From Calothrix sp. NIES-4105 (GTDB lineage Bacteria; Cyanobacteriota; Cyanobacteriia; Cyanobacteriales; Nostocaceae): a DNA stretch of 64,000 nt. Shown in pieces: positions 18,101 to 26,350 of this stretch. Position numbers and translations under genes: made by a program. The stretch is from the NCBI RefSeq assembly GCF_002368415.1, contig NZ_AP018291.1, forward strand, positions 1-64,000. The letters run 5' to 3'. How positions within the stretch are numbered: the first letter of the stretch is position 1; every line of letters begins with the position of its first letter. Below the pieces are notes generated by a model. It searched no databases. It was not told the origin of the DNA and saw only the letters and a list, made by a program, of their open reading frames with translations.

Positions 18101-21100
18101 ATCTTGGTTTTTGCTGGCTGATACCCCCATTCTGAATTGCCTATATTGATGCTACGAGCTTCATTTGCAGCATAAGCATCATCACGGTGGTAATTGATAC
18201 CTTGCCCAGGATTTGGCGAATACGTGACTAGTGCAATATCCCCATCAGGATAAACTTGCTTAAAAAGTTCCATTAATTTTTCATCCTGTACTCCAGGTGA
18301 AAAAGTTTTGTTATTAAGTTCCCACTTGGCGCCAACCCACGCAACTTGTCTACCAGGTGAGTAATTTGATACATCTGCCTCTAATAATTGTTTATAATTG
18401 TTTTCTAGGTGTTGACGAATTTCTTCAACTTTGTTAGGTGATATTGTACCCATAATTTCTATGGATGTGTTATTGTTAGCTTCTTTTTGTGAAGGAAGGG
18501 TGATTAACTGTGTTTGTTGTTTTGCTTTTTCTTCTAATAGTGAATATAGTCTTTCACCATATCTACTTGTCAGTATTAGTTTTTCGTTATCTGCTTTTGC
18601 CTCTTGGTCTGGTGTAGTAGCTTTATTAATTTGATTAGTAATATTTTGAATTTGTGTAAGTATATTGTTATCTATTCTAGAAGCTGTTGTTTCAAGTAGC
18701 CTGTCATACGTTGTTTCATTTTCAAAAATACCATAAATTAAGCCTCTTTCTTTCTGATTAGCAAGGTTTGGTAAACTTTCACTACCTAAACCAGAGTTTA
18801 CTAATATCCATTTGAGTTCATTAGGAGACAGATAATTTATTGCTGTATCATAATCTTCAAGTGATAATTCTTCAGCTTGACCTACTAATTTAATAATATT
18901 TTCTGTTGGAGGAGCATTAATTAATTTATTTCTTTCTTTGATATCATTGATAGCTTCTTGGTTAGGTAATTCAATTCTAGCATCAGGGATATTTTCACCA
19001 ATGATTTGTTTGATATTATCCCAGCTTTTTAACCGTTCTTGCCCTTTACCTTCGACCGCCAAACCCTGTGGGATATATACTGGCAAGTTGTTTTTTTCAG
19101 CAAACTCAGCAATTTCTTTTAAACCGGATGTTAATTTATTAAAATCTGTTTGTTTAGATGCTAAGTCGCTGCTGATTTGTGATGGTATTTGGGCAACGTA
19201 TAAATCATCATTAATGCGAACAAAGTTTACACCTTTTTGCTTTCCTTTATCCTCATCAAATTTTTTTGCTACATTAGGATATTTCTCTGCAAGCGATTGA
19301 TTAAAGCCACTACCGATTGTTTCAGCTTTAGGATTGATTTGTTGTACGATGATGCCAACTTTAGTATCTAGGATGCTTGGCTGTTGAGTTTCTTGTATAG
19401 ACGTAGTGTTGGAAGTGGAAAACTGTTGTATATTTTTTGTATTGTAGGGTGCAGTAGGCGCCAGTGGTAGGATTTCTTCTTGTTCCGCTTTTAAGTCTTT
19501 AGGACGGTTAGCATATTGCTTAAGTGCGGCATGGTATTCACTTTCACGAGTGTTGGTAAGCGTTTGAGATTCTATGGTTGTATTTGTTATAACTTCTTTA
19601 AGTTTAGTATTTGCTGTTTCATATTTATCGAAACCATCTACTGTAGCTACATCTAATGGCTTATCAAGTTCTTTTTGGAGTATATTCTCTAGCTGGTTGT
19701 TTACAGATTCGGATGTAGCCATCACGATGGTAGTCTCTCCAAGTGATAGTTGACTTACAGAAGCGCGAAAACTTTCCATCCATGACTGTACTTCATCAGC
19801 GTTTTTGCTTGGCACAACGAAACCTACCGCGCTTTTTTTCTCATCACCATATTCAGCTTCTGGGTTTGTAAAATATACAAGCTGGTCTTTAGGAATAGGT
19901 AGTTTTGATGGAATATCACTATTTTTAATAGTTCTACCGTTTGTGAGGAATATTGATTTCATATTTTCTTCGTTAACAGTAGATTCATTAATTATTAATA
20001 CTGCCATTCCTTTTTTGGTTTCTAACTTCGACTGAGATGCAGGTACTTCTTCGTAGATAATACCTTTTTGTTCAAGGAAGTCTTTAGTTTTTTCAAGTGC
20101 GTTAGTATCAATAGTTATTCCGAATACGCCGTTTTGTTTTTGCTGTTTATCCTGAAATATCAATGTCTCGCGTGAATTGATTTTAGCTATTATATCATTT
20201 GCTATACTTTCTTGGTCTGTTAATAGCTTTTCATCATATTTAAGTAATTGATTACGTTTAATCCATTCTTCTGGATATTTAATTGTTTCTTGGTTTAGTG
20301 ATACACTAGCAACGCTTATATTGCTTTCTATTCTTGCAGGAATTGTGGTAGTTGCAGTACCTAGTTCTATTACTTTATTGTTAATAAGTGATTGAACTGT
20401 GCTAGGCTTTGTGGGTTTTCTTCCTTGCAAATTAGCTTCTTTGTGTTCACCAACTAAGCCAAGCGTTTCATCATTGATGCTAGCAATGTATATGTTGTTA
20501 GTAGGATATGTTTTCATGTATACACTGCTAAAATCGTTGCCTTTAAAACTTGCTTTTGTAAAATCTTTATGTAGATTAATTCTAAGTAAATTGCCTTCAG
20601 GTGTTTCACCAATTGCGTACCCATTGGCAGTTGTTGCTATTTGAGTAATTTTTAACTTTAATTCTACTCCAGTAGTCCCAGTTTTTTCTGGTATCCACCC
20701 TTCTTTAATTCCTTCTTTTATTGAATGTTCATCAAGTGTACCAATTTTGATGAATTTATTGCCTTCTTTGATATTGATTGTGTAGTCATCAGCAGGTCGA
20801 TGTAATTTTTTTATTTGTAATTCCTTTATTTCTTTGCCGTCAAATGGTTGTTGACCTAAATCATGCTTCATCAACTCTGTAACTTTAAATGTTACTGGGT
20901 TTCTGCCTGGTATTTCTGTTGTGATATTAGCACTATAAATATCTTTATAACTAATTTTAGCTTCAGCAATAGTACCAATAGGCATTCTACCTGTTTGCGC
21001 TTCTAAGTTCCCAAAATATTCGTATTCGCCATCTTGATTTTTGATTTCAAGTACATCTTTACCGTTAGTATCTATGTTGTAACGTACTTCAACTTTATCT

Positions 21101-24100
21101 TGTTGAAATACAGGACTGTTTTTGTCAATATTAGTAATTTTAGTTTGGCTGAATTGTAAATCATCAACACGCTGAATTATCTCGTTCTCGAATGCAGCAA
21201 ATACGAAGGTAGAAGATTTTTTAATGTTTGGTTGTATACTTTCCCCATCTTCATCTTTTTCTTGGGTAAATTTAGTTGTTGATACTGCCCAAGCAGCAGC
21301 AGCCATACTTAATTTATCTTCTTCTGGTATTGATTCGTAAAACGTTCGGGCTACATCATAAGCATGATTAAACATTACTTTTATTTGCCCTTCGCTAAGG
21401 GCTGGTTTAAAATCAAAATTATCAACATTATATACCTGTCCAAATTGAATACCTGTTTCTTTAATTAAGCGATATTCTTGCTCTTTAGAAATAGTACCTA
21501 ATCTTAAATATTTGTCATTTCCTGTTTCATCAACTGCGTTATCAACTTGTGCTAGTACTTCATATTTGTGTGGTTTACTGCTGCTAATTTTTTCTTCATC
21601 GATTAGCTCTACCTTGATTTTAAGTGTTTTAGCTGTCCAGATATCTGGATGTTTAGCATCAAGTAGATTTGTGACATTAAGCTTGGTGTTGTTTGATAAT
21701 GCTAAATCAATACTTGGACCTTTTTCAGTTTCACGGCGCCTTGAAAGATTTGAAGCTGCATTGAAGATGGTATCGAACTCTTTTTTAGCCAACGTTGCTC
21801 TTAATCGTTGGTTGTTGGTAAATTCAACGTCCTCAAATAAATCTTTGAATTGTGATATGTCGCGCGATTCGAGTTGGGACTTTCTAAAATATTGGTTGGT
21901 TTTAGCAATAAGTAACTCTACTGGAGACTGCCCAGTTGGGTTTATTGTTTCAGTGTCGTATACTTTAGTGTCTTTTTTATCTTTTATATAGTTAACTTGT
22001 CGATGCAATATTCTCGAATTTTTTCTAACTGCATCCATATCAGGTGGTTTAGCACTTTTAAACAAGTCAACTGCAATTTGATTTTGATATGCAGCATCGG
22101 CAATTAATTCTCGATACATTTCCTTATTAACTGCCATTGCTTGAAGCGCCAATTCCTGTGAATTATTTGATTTAGCAGCATTTGCTAATTTTACAAATTC
22201 ACGCATCGGTTCTTTGTATTTTTGAGGAACAATTGTATATTCCTTTTCAGGGTCTTCCCTCTTTAATATTTTGTAATAGTGCTTTGCTACTCCAGAAACA
22301 TGCTCTAATTGTTGGTTTTTATTCCCATATAATTTAATTATTTCTTGTTCTGATTCAAGCGCTTCGATTGATGTGAGATGATTGTTAATCACACCCACAC
22401 TAATACCATCGCTCATATGCTTGGCAATTTTTTCAAATGAAGGTTGTGTACCATCTTCATTATAGAAAGATTGCTTTTTTTCTTTAACCGTTGGTAAATA
22501 GGCGTTTTCTGGTTTATTGCGCTCAATAGCTTCTTCGGCAAGGTTAGGGTATTTGCTTGCTTTCTCAAACCCAATACAGTCACCGTCGTAGTCGCGTGCT
22601 TGTCTTTCTTGCTCAGACTCGTATGGTAATAAATCAATATTGTACCCGGTGCCGTTAAGTGTTGTTATATATTCGTTGAGTTTGTCTGTAAACTTGATTT
22701 TCTCAGGAACTTCCTTTTTATCATACTCCTTGTTGTTGAGGTAGTTTTCTATACCATCCAACTTAATTCCTTGCGATTTAGCTTCTGGCAGTACTTCTTC
22801 AATCTCTGAAGAAATACGTTTGTACATTCTTTCAGATGTTTCGTCTGATACAACGATGATACCTTCGAGTATTTTTCCGTCAGGACCTAGCCTGTCATCA
22901 ACTAGCTTGTTAGATGACACGCACATGCCGTTTGAATTGAGGAAAGGAGAACGAAAGTTTAGTACTTCTTCGCTATCTTTGTACTTTGGTATGCAAATTT
23001 CACCGTTTTTTAAGTCTTTGGAGGGGATTACAAGCGCGCGTTCAAACGTAAGTTTTTTGCCGATGGCGATATCGCGCCACTCGTTTTGTACGAATTTGGT
23101 TAATTCGTTCTTTATTTTTTCGGTTTCGAGCAGTTGTCCTGAGCCAGCCAGGTCGGCTTTGATTATTTTGTAAGTGAAAGAATCGTTTTCAAGACGTTCG
23201 CGTAGTTTGTTGATGTTATCTTGTTTACCTTGGTCAAATTCTATATTGACTTCCTCTTCGAGGTTATTTGCTTCTTCTTCAAGAAAGTCTTTACGCTTTT
23301 CATACTTTTCACAGTAAAGTTGGGCTAATTTGCGTGGGTCTTTTTGAGCTTCAGCTAATTTTTGTGCTTCTTGCTCGATTATTTCGGTAAAATCCTTCAA
23401 ACCTTTGGGAAATGACGCAACTACCTGTGATATAGCAGTTTTACCTAGTTCTGACTGGGATTTTTCGCCAATCCACACTTTCTGTGTATATAAGCCAGGT
23501 TTGATTTGCGGTTTGCTTGGCCCTGCGGGATTATCTTTATCAGTACCTTTAAACGAGGATATAGGAATGATTACATCAATTTTGAGTCTGTTGGATGGGT
23601 TGACGTAGTCGAGTGTGTCCTCATCAAGGTTAGCAGGGCGGAATGTCCCCTTACCGAATCTGTGTTTATCATCATCACCATCTTCAGGTGTCCAACCGAA
23701 TCGATGTTGAATTACGCGATACTTATCCCCGTCTTGGTGACCAGTAAGTTGGCGATAAACTTCATCGGACATCTGACCATAACAGTCACCGGTTAACCTG
23801 TATGCTTGGTCATTATCAATGATGCCCCCATTATCCCCATTAGAGTCATCGACAATTAATATATTAAGCTCGGTATTAATAGCAGTACGACACCCACCAA
23901 GAAATATTGAACCGTAGGCGCCTCTATCTTTACTGTCTGGACAAAGCTGATTTATTACGTCTAAGCATTCTTCAGAGCCATATAATAGTCGAGATTTTGA
24001 AGATAATAGTAATTTATGCCCATCAGGATGGTTTTTAAGTTGATCTTCAGTTGTAGCCTCATCCATGTGACCGAATGAAAATTCTTTACCTGGTAAAAAT

Positions 24101-24219
24101 CTCTCAAGTAGCGTGTTTGAGATTTTTTCTTGTAATATAGATTCTTGATTATCTTGGTTCCCGTCAATATGAATCCACTTATTAAGCCGGGTATCAAAGT
24201 GTTTTGCTTGAATAGACAT
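15178..24219 (-). CDS. 3013-aa fusion: RdRP/YonO-type polymerase with macro, AlkB-like, NADAR (x2) and SLOG-like domains
   Basis: Residues 1-700 carry signatures of the double-psi-barrel RNA polymerase family that includes QDE-1/RDR and phage YonO: TGDCYGQMS and KGTFRP in the first barrel, FRSPFLNSNG, and the metal-binding D543-Y-D-G-D547. About 700-1600 is unassigned. About 1620-1745 resembles an ADP-ribose-binding macro domain (IIVQQINPKAETIGSGFNQ, AEKYPNVAKKF). About 1930-2085 is AlkB-like: H2011-R-D2013, H2071, R2080. About 2170-2265 may be PUA/ASCH-like. NADAR-like domains lie at 2350-2450 (KSAEHAYEHQK, E2371, W2430) and 2700-2800 (E2725, W2786). Between them, SANGPWRG and VVGDASGGDQL suggest a SLOG/DUF2493-like fold at 2540-2620. 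All assignments are by motif reading; the polymerase, AlkB and NADAR calls are the firmest. The gene is intact and coupled to the 14331 gene. Confidence 0.8.
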   Translation of the reverse strand: MSIQAKHFDTRLNKWIHIDGNQDNQESILQEKISNTLLERFLPGKEFSFGHMDEATTEDQLKNHPDGHKLLLSSKSRLLYGSEECLDVINQLCPDSKDRGAYGSIFLGGCRTAINTELNILIVDDSNGDNGGIIDNDQAYRLTGDCYGQMSDEVYRQLTGHQDGDKYRVIQHRFGWTPEDGDDDKHRFGKGTFRPANLDEDTLDYVNPSNRLKIDVIIPISSFKGTDKDNPAGPSKPQIKPGLYTQKVWIGEKSQSELGKTAISQVVASFPKGLKDFTEIIEQEAQKLAEAQKDPRKLAQLYCEKYEKRKDFLEEEANNLEEEVNIEFDQGKQDNINKLRERLENDSFTYKIIKADLAGSGQLLETEKIKNELTKFVQNEWRDIAIGKKLTFERALVIPSKDLKNGEICIPKYKDSEEVLNFRSPFLNSNGMCVSSNKLVDDRLGPDGKILEGIIVVSDETSERMYKRISSEIEEVLPEAKSQGIKLDGIENYLNNKEYDKKEVPEKIKFTDKLNEYITTLNGTGYNIDLLPYESEQERQARDYDGDCIGFEKASKYPNLAEEAIERNKPENAYLPTVKEKKQSFYNEDGTQPSFEKIAKHMSDGISVGVINNHLTSIEALESEQEIIKLYGNKNQQLEHVSGVAKHYYKILKREDPEKEYTIVPQKYKEPMREFVKLANAAKSNNSQELALQAMAVNKEMYRELIADAAYQNQIAVDLFKSAKPPDMDAVRKNSRILHRQVNYIKDKKDTKVYDTETINPTGQSPVELLIAKTNQYFRKSQLESRDISQFKDLFEDVEFTNNQRLRATLAKKEFDTIFNAASNLSRRRETEKGPSIDLALSNNTKLNVTNLLDAKHPDIWTAKTLKIKVELIDEEKISSSKPHKYEVLAQVDNAVDETGNDKYLRLGTISKEQEYRLIKETGIQFGQVYNVDNFDFKPALSEGQIKVMFNHAYDVARTFYESIPEEDKLSMAAAAWAVSTTKFTQEKDEDGESIQPNIKKSSTFVFAAFENEIIQRVDDLQFSQTKITNIDKNSPVFQQDKVEVRYNIDTNGKDVLEIKNQDGEYEYFGNLEAQTGRMPIGTIAEAKISYKDIYSANITTEIPGRNPVTFKVTELMKHDLGQQPFDGKEIKELQIKKLHRPADDYTINIKEGNKFIKIGTLDEHSIKEGIKEGWIPEKTGTTGVELKLKITQIATTANGYAIGETPEGNLLRINLHKDFTKASFKGNDFSSVYMKTYPTNNIYIASINDETLGLVGEHKEANLQGRKPTKPSTVQSLINNKVIELGTATTTIPARIESNISVASVSLNQETIKYPEEWIKRNQLLKYDEKLLTDQESIANDIIAKINSRETLIFQDKQQKQNGVFGITIDTNALEKTKDFLEQKGIIYEEVPASQSKLETKKGMAVLIINESTVNEENMKSIFLTNGRTIKNSDIPSKLPIPKDQLVYFTNPEAEYGDEKKSAVGFVVPSKNADEVQSWMESFRASVSQLSLGETTIVMATSESVNNQLENILQKELDKPLDVATVDGFDKYETANTKLKEVITNTTIESQTLTNTRESEYHAALKQYANRPKDLKAEQEEILPLAPTAPYNTKNIQQFSTSNTTSIQETQQPSILDTKVGIIVQQINPKAETIGSGFNQSLAEKYPNVAKKFDEDKGKQKGVNFVRINDDLYVAQIPSQISSDLASKQTDFNKLTSGLKEIAEFAEKNNLPVYIPQGLAVEGKGQERLKSWDNIKQIIGENIPDARIELPNQEAINDIKERNKLINAPPTENIIKLVGQAEELSLEDYDTAINYLSPNELKWILVNSGLGSESLPNLANQKERGLIYGIFENETTYDRLLETTASRIDNNILTQIQNITNQINKATTPDQEAKADNEKLILTSRYGERLYSLLEEKAKQQTQLITLPSQKEANNNTSIEIMGTISPNKVEEIRQHLENNYKQLLEADVSNYSPGRQVAWVGAKWELNNKTFSPGVQDEKLMELFKQVYPDGDIALVTYSPNPGQGINYHRDDAYAANEARSINIGNSEWGYQPAKTKMNEWRDEKANTPVDEFELASGTVTRFHCKNAHAALNTEVGRWSVNIWSIKDLEQSKEVREKYNSFLQSNQPPHAIVNSNQNLTIKASEWSPGGSIQVERQYPSLAAAELAQIIRIGNNIQQSAKSPNIPDAPKISGTPVTMTWNLTNPDKSINATTTIDAMRSQGRVHSTRSENYYKKYGIKEGDIALAEGKDGKQVAFRVGKQYKITKEIIDNPDYQRAWVNWEKHNVSELLTIQSEKIDNKQPLYGLFMEPLGDYVNGKIVPFSSVEINSSAKAGIGTVLDNATDLAKKLGNLTSNYEISINGNPEASFGKYGRETHDFKPEGAPYKSAEHAYEHQKQTNPASDPYKLMVEVLQAKLEQHPRITATITKLGGIEYLEKAKVTNQDDKQWEGFGKESKFIRALSEAYTNVIQKTQNSELPAITSTRENPRTEELPPKTMNPLAELAPLNERVAKNMPKDIAMAEIATQFIGKSAAPPETPSSTRNYTEAWDKIGLANTGKYSKNDIIMVSANGPWRGVTMPQIEQIFKQHYEPLLSKAIEAKATFVVGDASGGDQLIKKFLQDNKYKITDSGKGYLVANVNERVAETPNKVKPPQETPNEAPTKNTTAPQNSNIDTIAPGIIINSRSTKLGAALTSTTVKSKELGAIDEDYPVSFRDNIQVLKNSSKIELYAEDKPKGVPFASVEQAFSAYKETLPLGEARVNLMAEIQQARFEQNPELLQAVKDNGGVEWLKQCEYKVGSKNEYWEGKGEESRYIRSLITGYEKAIQNTITSEHDTSNQKTPPTFTPNENNKEKDKITINATFNESMPAFGKMDDTIEQMRAGTLLMLGKWQEVADKLGKDERYVKRIGDIIESYQNRENLNLDKAFPHMNKDLEELENINDITRRIQHVVSTIGSLNNNISSVQTKDGYKFAIDSNNKNLLAKDENDNTILLIKEGKVKTNNVDDKFVKDLKYMNFQIDSALNNVKTQLAV

Positions 24220-24243
24220 AATTTTAAATAAAGGTTAAATAAT
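24220..24243. promoter_or_regulatory. 24-bp divergent gap between two start codons
   Basis: The minus-strand giant gene and the plus-strand 24244 gene start only 24 bp apart, in pure AT-rich sequence. AAAGG upstream of 24244 can serve as its ribosome binding site; none is visible for the giant gene. Two full promoters do not fit, so promoters must lie inside the opposite coding sequences or the transcripts overlap. Confidence 0.6.
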
Positions 24244-24849
24244 ATGCAGTATCCACAAACTTTAAGATGGTTGAATCAAATGAAGCACAAACTTGATTTA
24301 AACGGGAATCTTAATGAAAAACATGTAGCTTGGTGTAGGGAAAATGGTTGGAGTGAATCTGATATTGAGAAAGAACGGCTGAAATTTCAAGCTAAGTATC
24401 AAGAACTGAAAAAGCTTGATGAAGAGTCGCCTGAAGTTTGGCATAATTACACCCCACTTGAAGCCATATTTACCACTGAGCAGAGAGAAATGCTTAACCC
24501 TGATGGTTCCGTGCGTGCGGATTATCTTGAAAAAATTGCTGGCGATGAGCGCCGAATAAACGAAGTGATGATAATTAGTGCTGAAAAAGTGGAAGCAATC
24601 GAAGAATTCTACAACCTTGTAGAACATTATCGACCACTGGGTATTAATTATGCGGCATATGCTAAGGACAACTTTGATGAGCAAAACCTTAATGCTTTGC
24701 GCCCAATTAAGGAGAGTGAACTTGCTGACCTGCGTAACTTCGAGGAAATATCTTCTCTTAGCTTCAGCATTGAGCCTGATGAATATCAATCCACAACCCA
24801 AGCACTTAGACAGTTTAACGTTAACCCTTCGGACACCGAGGTGTTTTGA
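24244..24849 (+). CDS. Hypothetical acidic protein divergent from the giant gene
   Basis: 201 aa, ATG with AAAGG 9 nt upstream. Acidic and helical throughout (KHVAWCRENGWSESDIEKERL..., ISAEKVEAIEEFYNLVEHY), with no membrane segment or catalytic motif recognised. The start is 24 bp from that of the 3013-aa protein in the opposite direction, which suggests joint regulation. Family unknown. Confidence 0.7.
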   Translation: MQYPQTLRWLNQMKHKLDLNGNLNEKHVAWCRENGWSESDIEKERLKFQAKYQELKKLDEESPEVWHNYTPLEAIFTTEQREMLNPDGSVRADYLEKIAGDERRINEVMIISAEKVEAIEEFYNLVEHYRPLGINYAAYAKDNFDEQNLNALRPIKESELADLRNFEEISSLSFSIEPDEYQSTTQALRQFNVNPSDTEVF

Positions 24850-25103
24850 ACATAAACCCATAAGAATACATAGTTTTCCCATTTAAAATATAAAGCAAGC
24901 ATATTAAACTATTCCTAAACTTACATCTAACAAAATTCTTAGTTGTACAAAGTGTATTATGATACTTTAATTATACTGAACAACATGAGATAACAGCGGG
25001 CATAAGCTTTGTACTAGTATATAATGCCACCTTGATTGTGAAGACTTGCATGAATGTAAAAAACGTATATTCTAGCTGATATAGACTTATTAATTAGTTA
25101 TTT
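24850..25103. other. Intergenic, presumed promoter of the TPR gene
   Basis: 254 bp of AT-rich sequence with no open frame or strong hairpin. The promoter of the TPR gene probably lies here; no box can be placed with confidence. Confidence 0.35.
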
Positions 25104-26270
25104 ATGCTCTCAAAATTTTGTATTTTCGCTTTAACTTTCGGAATTTCTACGTTTACACCTTTATATATGGCGCCAGTTGAAGCCCAAGTGGTTGATGGCG
25201 TAGATGTAAAAAAGTTATTAGACGAGGGAATAATGTTGAGTCGAGTTGGCTCCTATGAGTCATCTATGCTGGCGATTGGTAATTTTGAATTGGCACTGAA
25301 GCTTTACAGAAAGTCTGGAAATAAGGATGAGGAAACAAAAACACTTAACTTGTTAGCTTTGGCTCATAACAGTTTAGGGGAAAAGCAGCAAGTTTTAAAG
25401 TACTATATCCAAGCATTGCCACTAACTCGTGAAATCAGTAATCGTGATTTAGAAGGAACTGTGTTACATGGACTAGGCGCTGCTTACGCTTCTTTGGGAG
25501 ATAATCAAAAAGCACTTTCGTACTATAACCAATCGTTACCTGTTTTCCGTGAGCTAAAAAATTATAAGGAAGCGGCAACACTTAATGGTTTGGGCGTTTT
25601 ATACAACAGGATTGGCGATTCTTCAAAAGCAGCGTCTTCTTTTGAAGAAGCACTAAAAATATATCGCACAGTTAATAATCGTGGTGGAGTTGCAACTGTA
25701 TTAACGAACCTAGAGCGCCGGTCGAGTAGAAGTGGTTGACATAAAAGTCTAGTTATGGGTGTCGCTATAATCGGACATTAAGGCGCCTTTGTATTAATGC
25801 TCTGGCTAGGTGATTTAATCCAAAAATCAGCGTTTTGTCCCTATGCATAAACCCAAGCTTTCGTCAATATATATTACTCGACCGGCGCTCTAGGCAAAGT
25901 TTATACGGTTTTGGGCCAAACTCAAAAGGCACTAACCAACCATAATCAAGCACTAACTATATTCCGAGCCTTGCGTGATAGTAATGGACAAGCTGTTGCC
26001 CTTGGTAATTTGGGCAATGTTTATGAACTAAGCGGCGCCTGTAAACAAGCAATCCCATACTATAATCAGTCACTTTCAGTTAGTCGCGTTGCAGGAAATC
26101 GAGACAACGAGGCTTTTGCACTTAATAACTTAGGTAAGTGCTATCTGATGCTGGGATATAAAAATAAAGCTATTTCCAGTTTTAATAACTCATTATCACT
26201 TTATCGCGCGCTCAAAGATACTACTGGAAAAACAACTGTACTGGCTAACTTGAAAAAGCTGGGCAGATAA
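25104..26270 (+). pseudogene. Secreted TPR-repeat protein gene split by a MITE
   Basis: The 5' half (25104-25739) begins with a signal peptide (CIFALTFGISTFTPLYMAPVEA) followed by tetratricopeptide repeats (NSLGEKQQVLKYYIQALP, ASLGDNQKALSYYNQSLP). It then runs into an insertion that adds ERRSSRSG and a stop. The 3' half (from about 25893 to 26270) continues the same repeat phase (GQTQKALTNHNQALTIF, CKQAIPYYNQSLSVSR). Removing 180 bp restores a continuous reading frame, LTNLGKVYTVLGQTQKAL. The ancestral product would be about 330 aa with some seven repeats, exported, probably for protein binding. The truncated 5' half may still be made. Confidence 0.85.
25711..25892. mobile_element. IS630-type MITE inside the TPR gene
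   Basis: A 178-bp element (25713-25890) with perfect 16-bp terminal inverted repeats (GAGCGCCGGTCGAGTA at 25713-25728 and its complement at 25875-25890), flanked by TA on both sides, as in IS630/Tc1-mariner insertions. It has no coding capacity and contains one GGCGCC. The insertion plus TA is 180 bp, a multiple of three, and disrupts the host gene only by an in-frame stop. Confidence 0.9.
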
Positions 26271-26350
26271 CCAAATATATTGGTGTGTCGCTCAAGAGCC
26301 ACTCCAATATCTAGTAGGTTAGGTGCCATGAAGTTGTAGGAATGAGCGTG

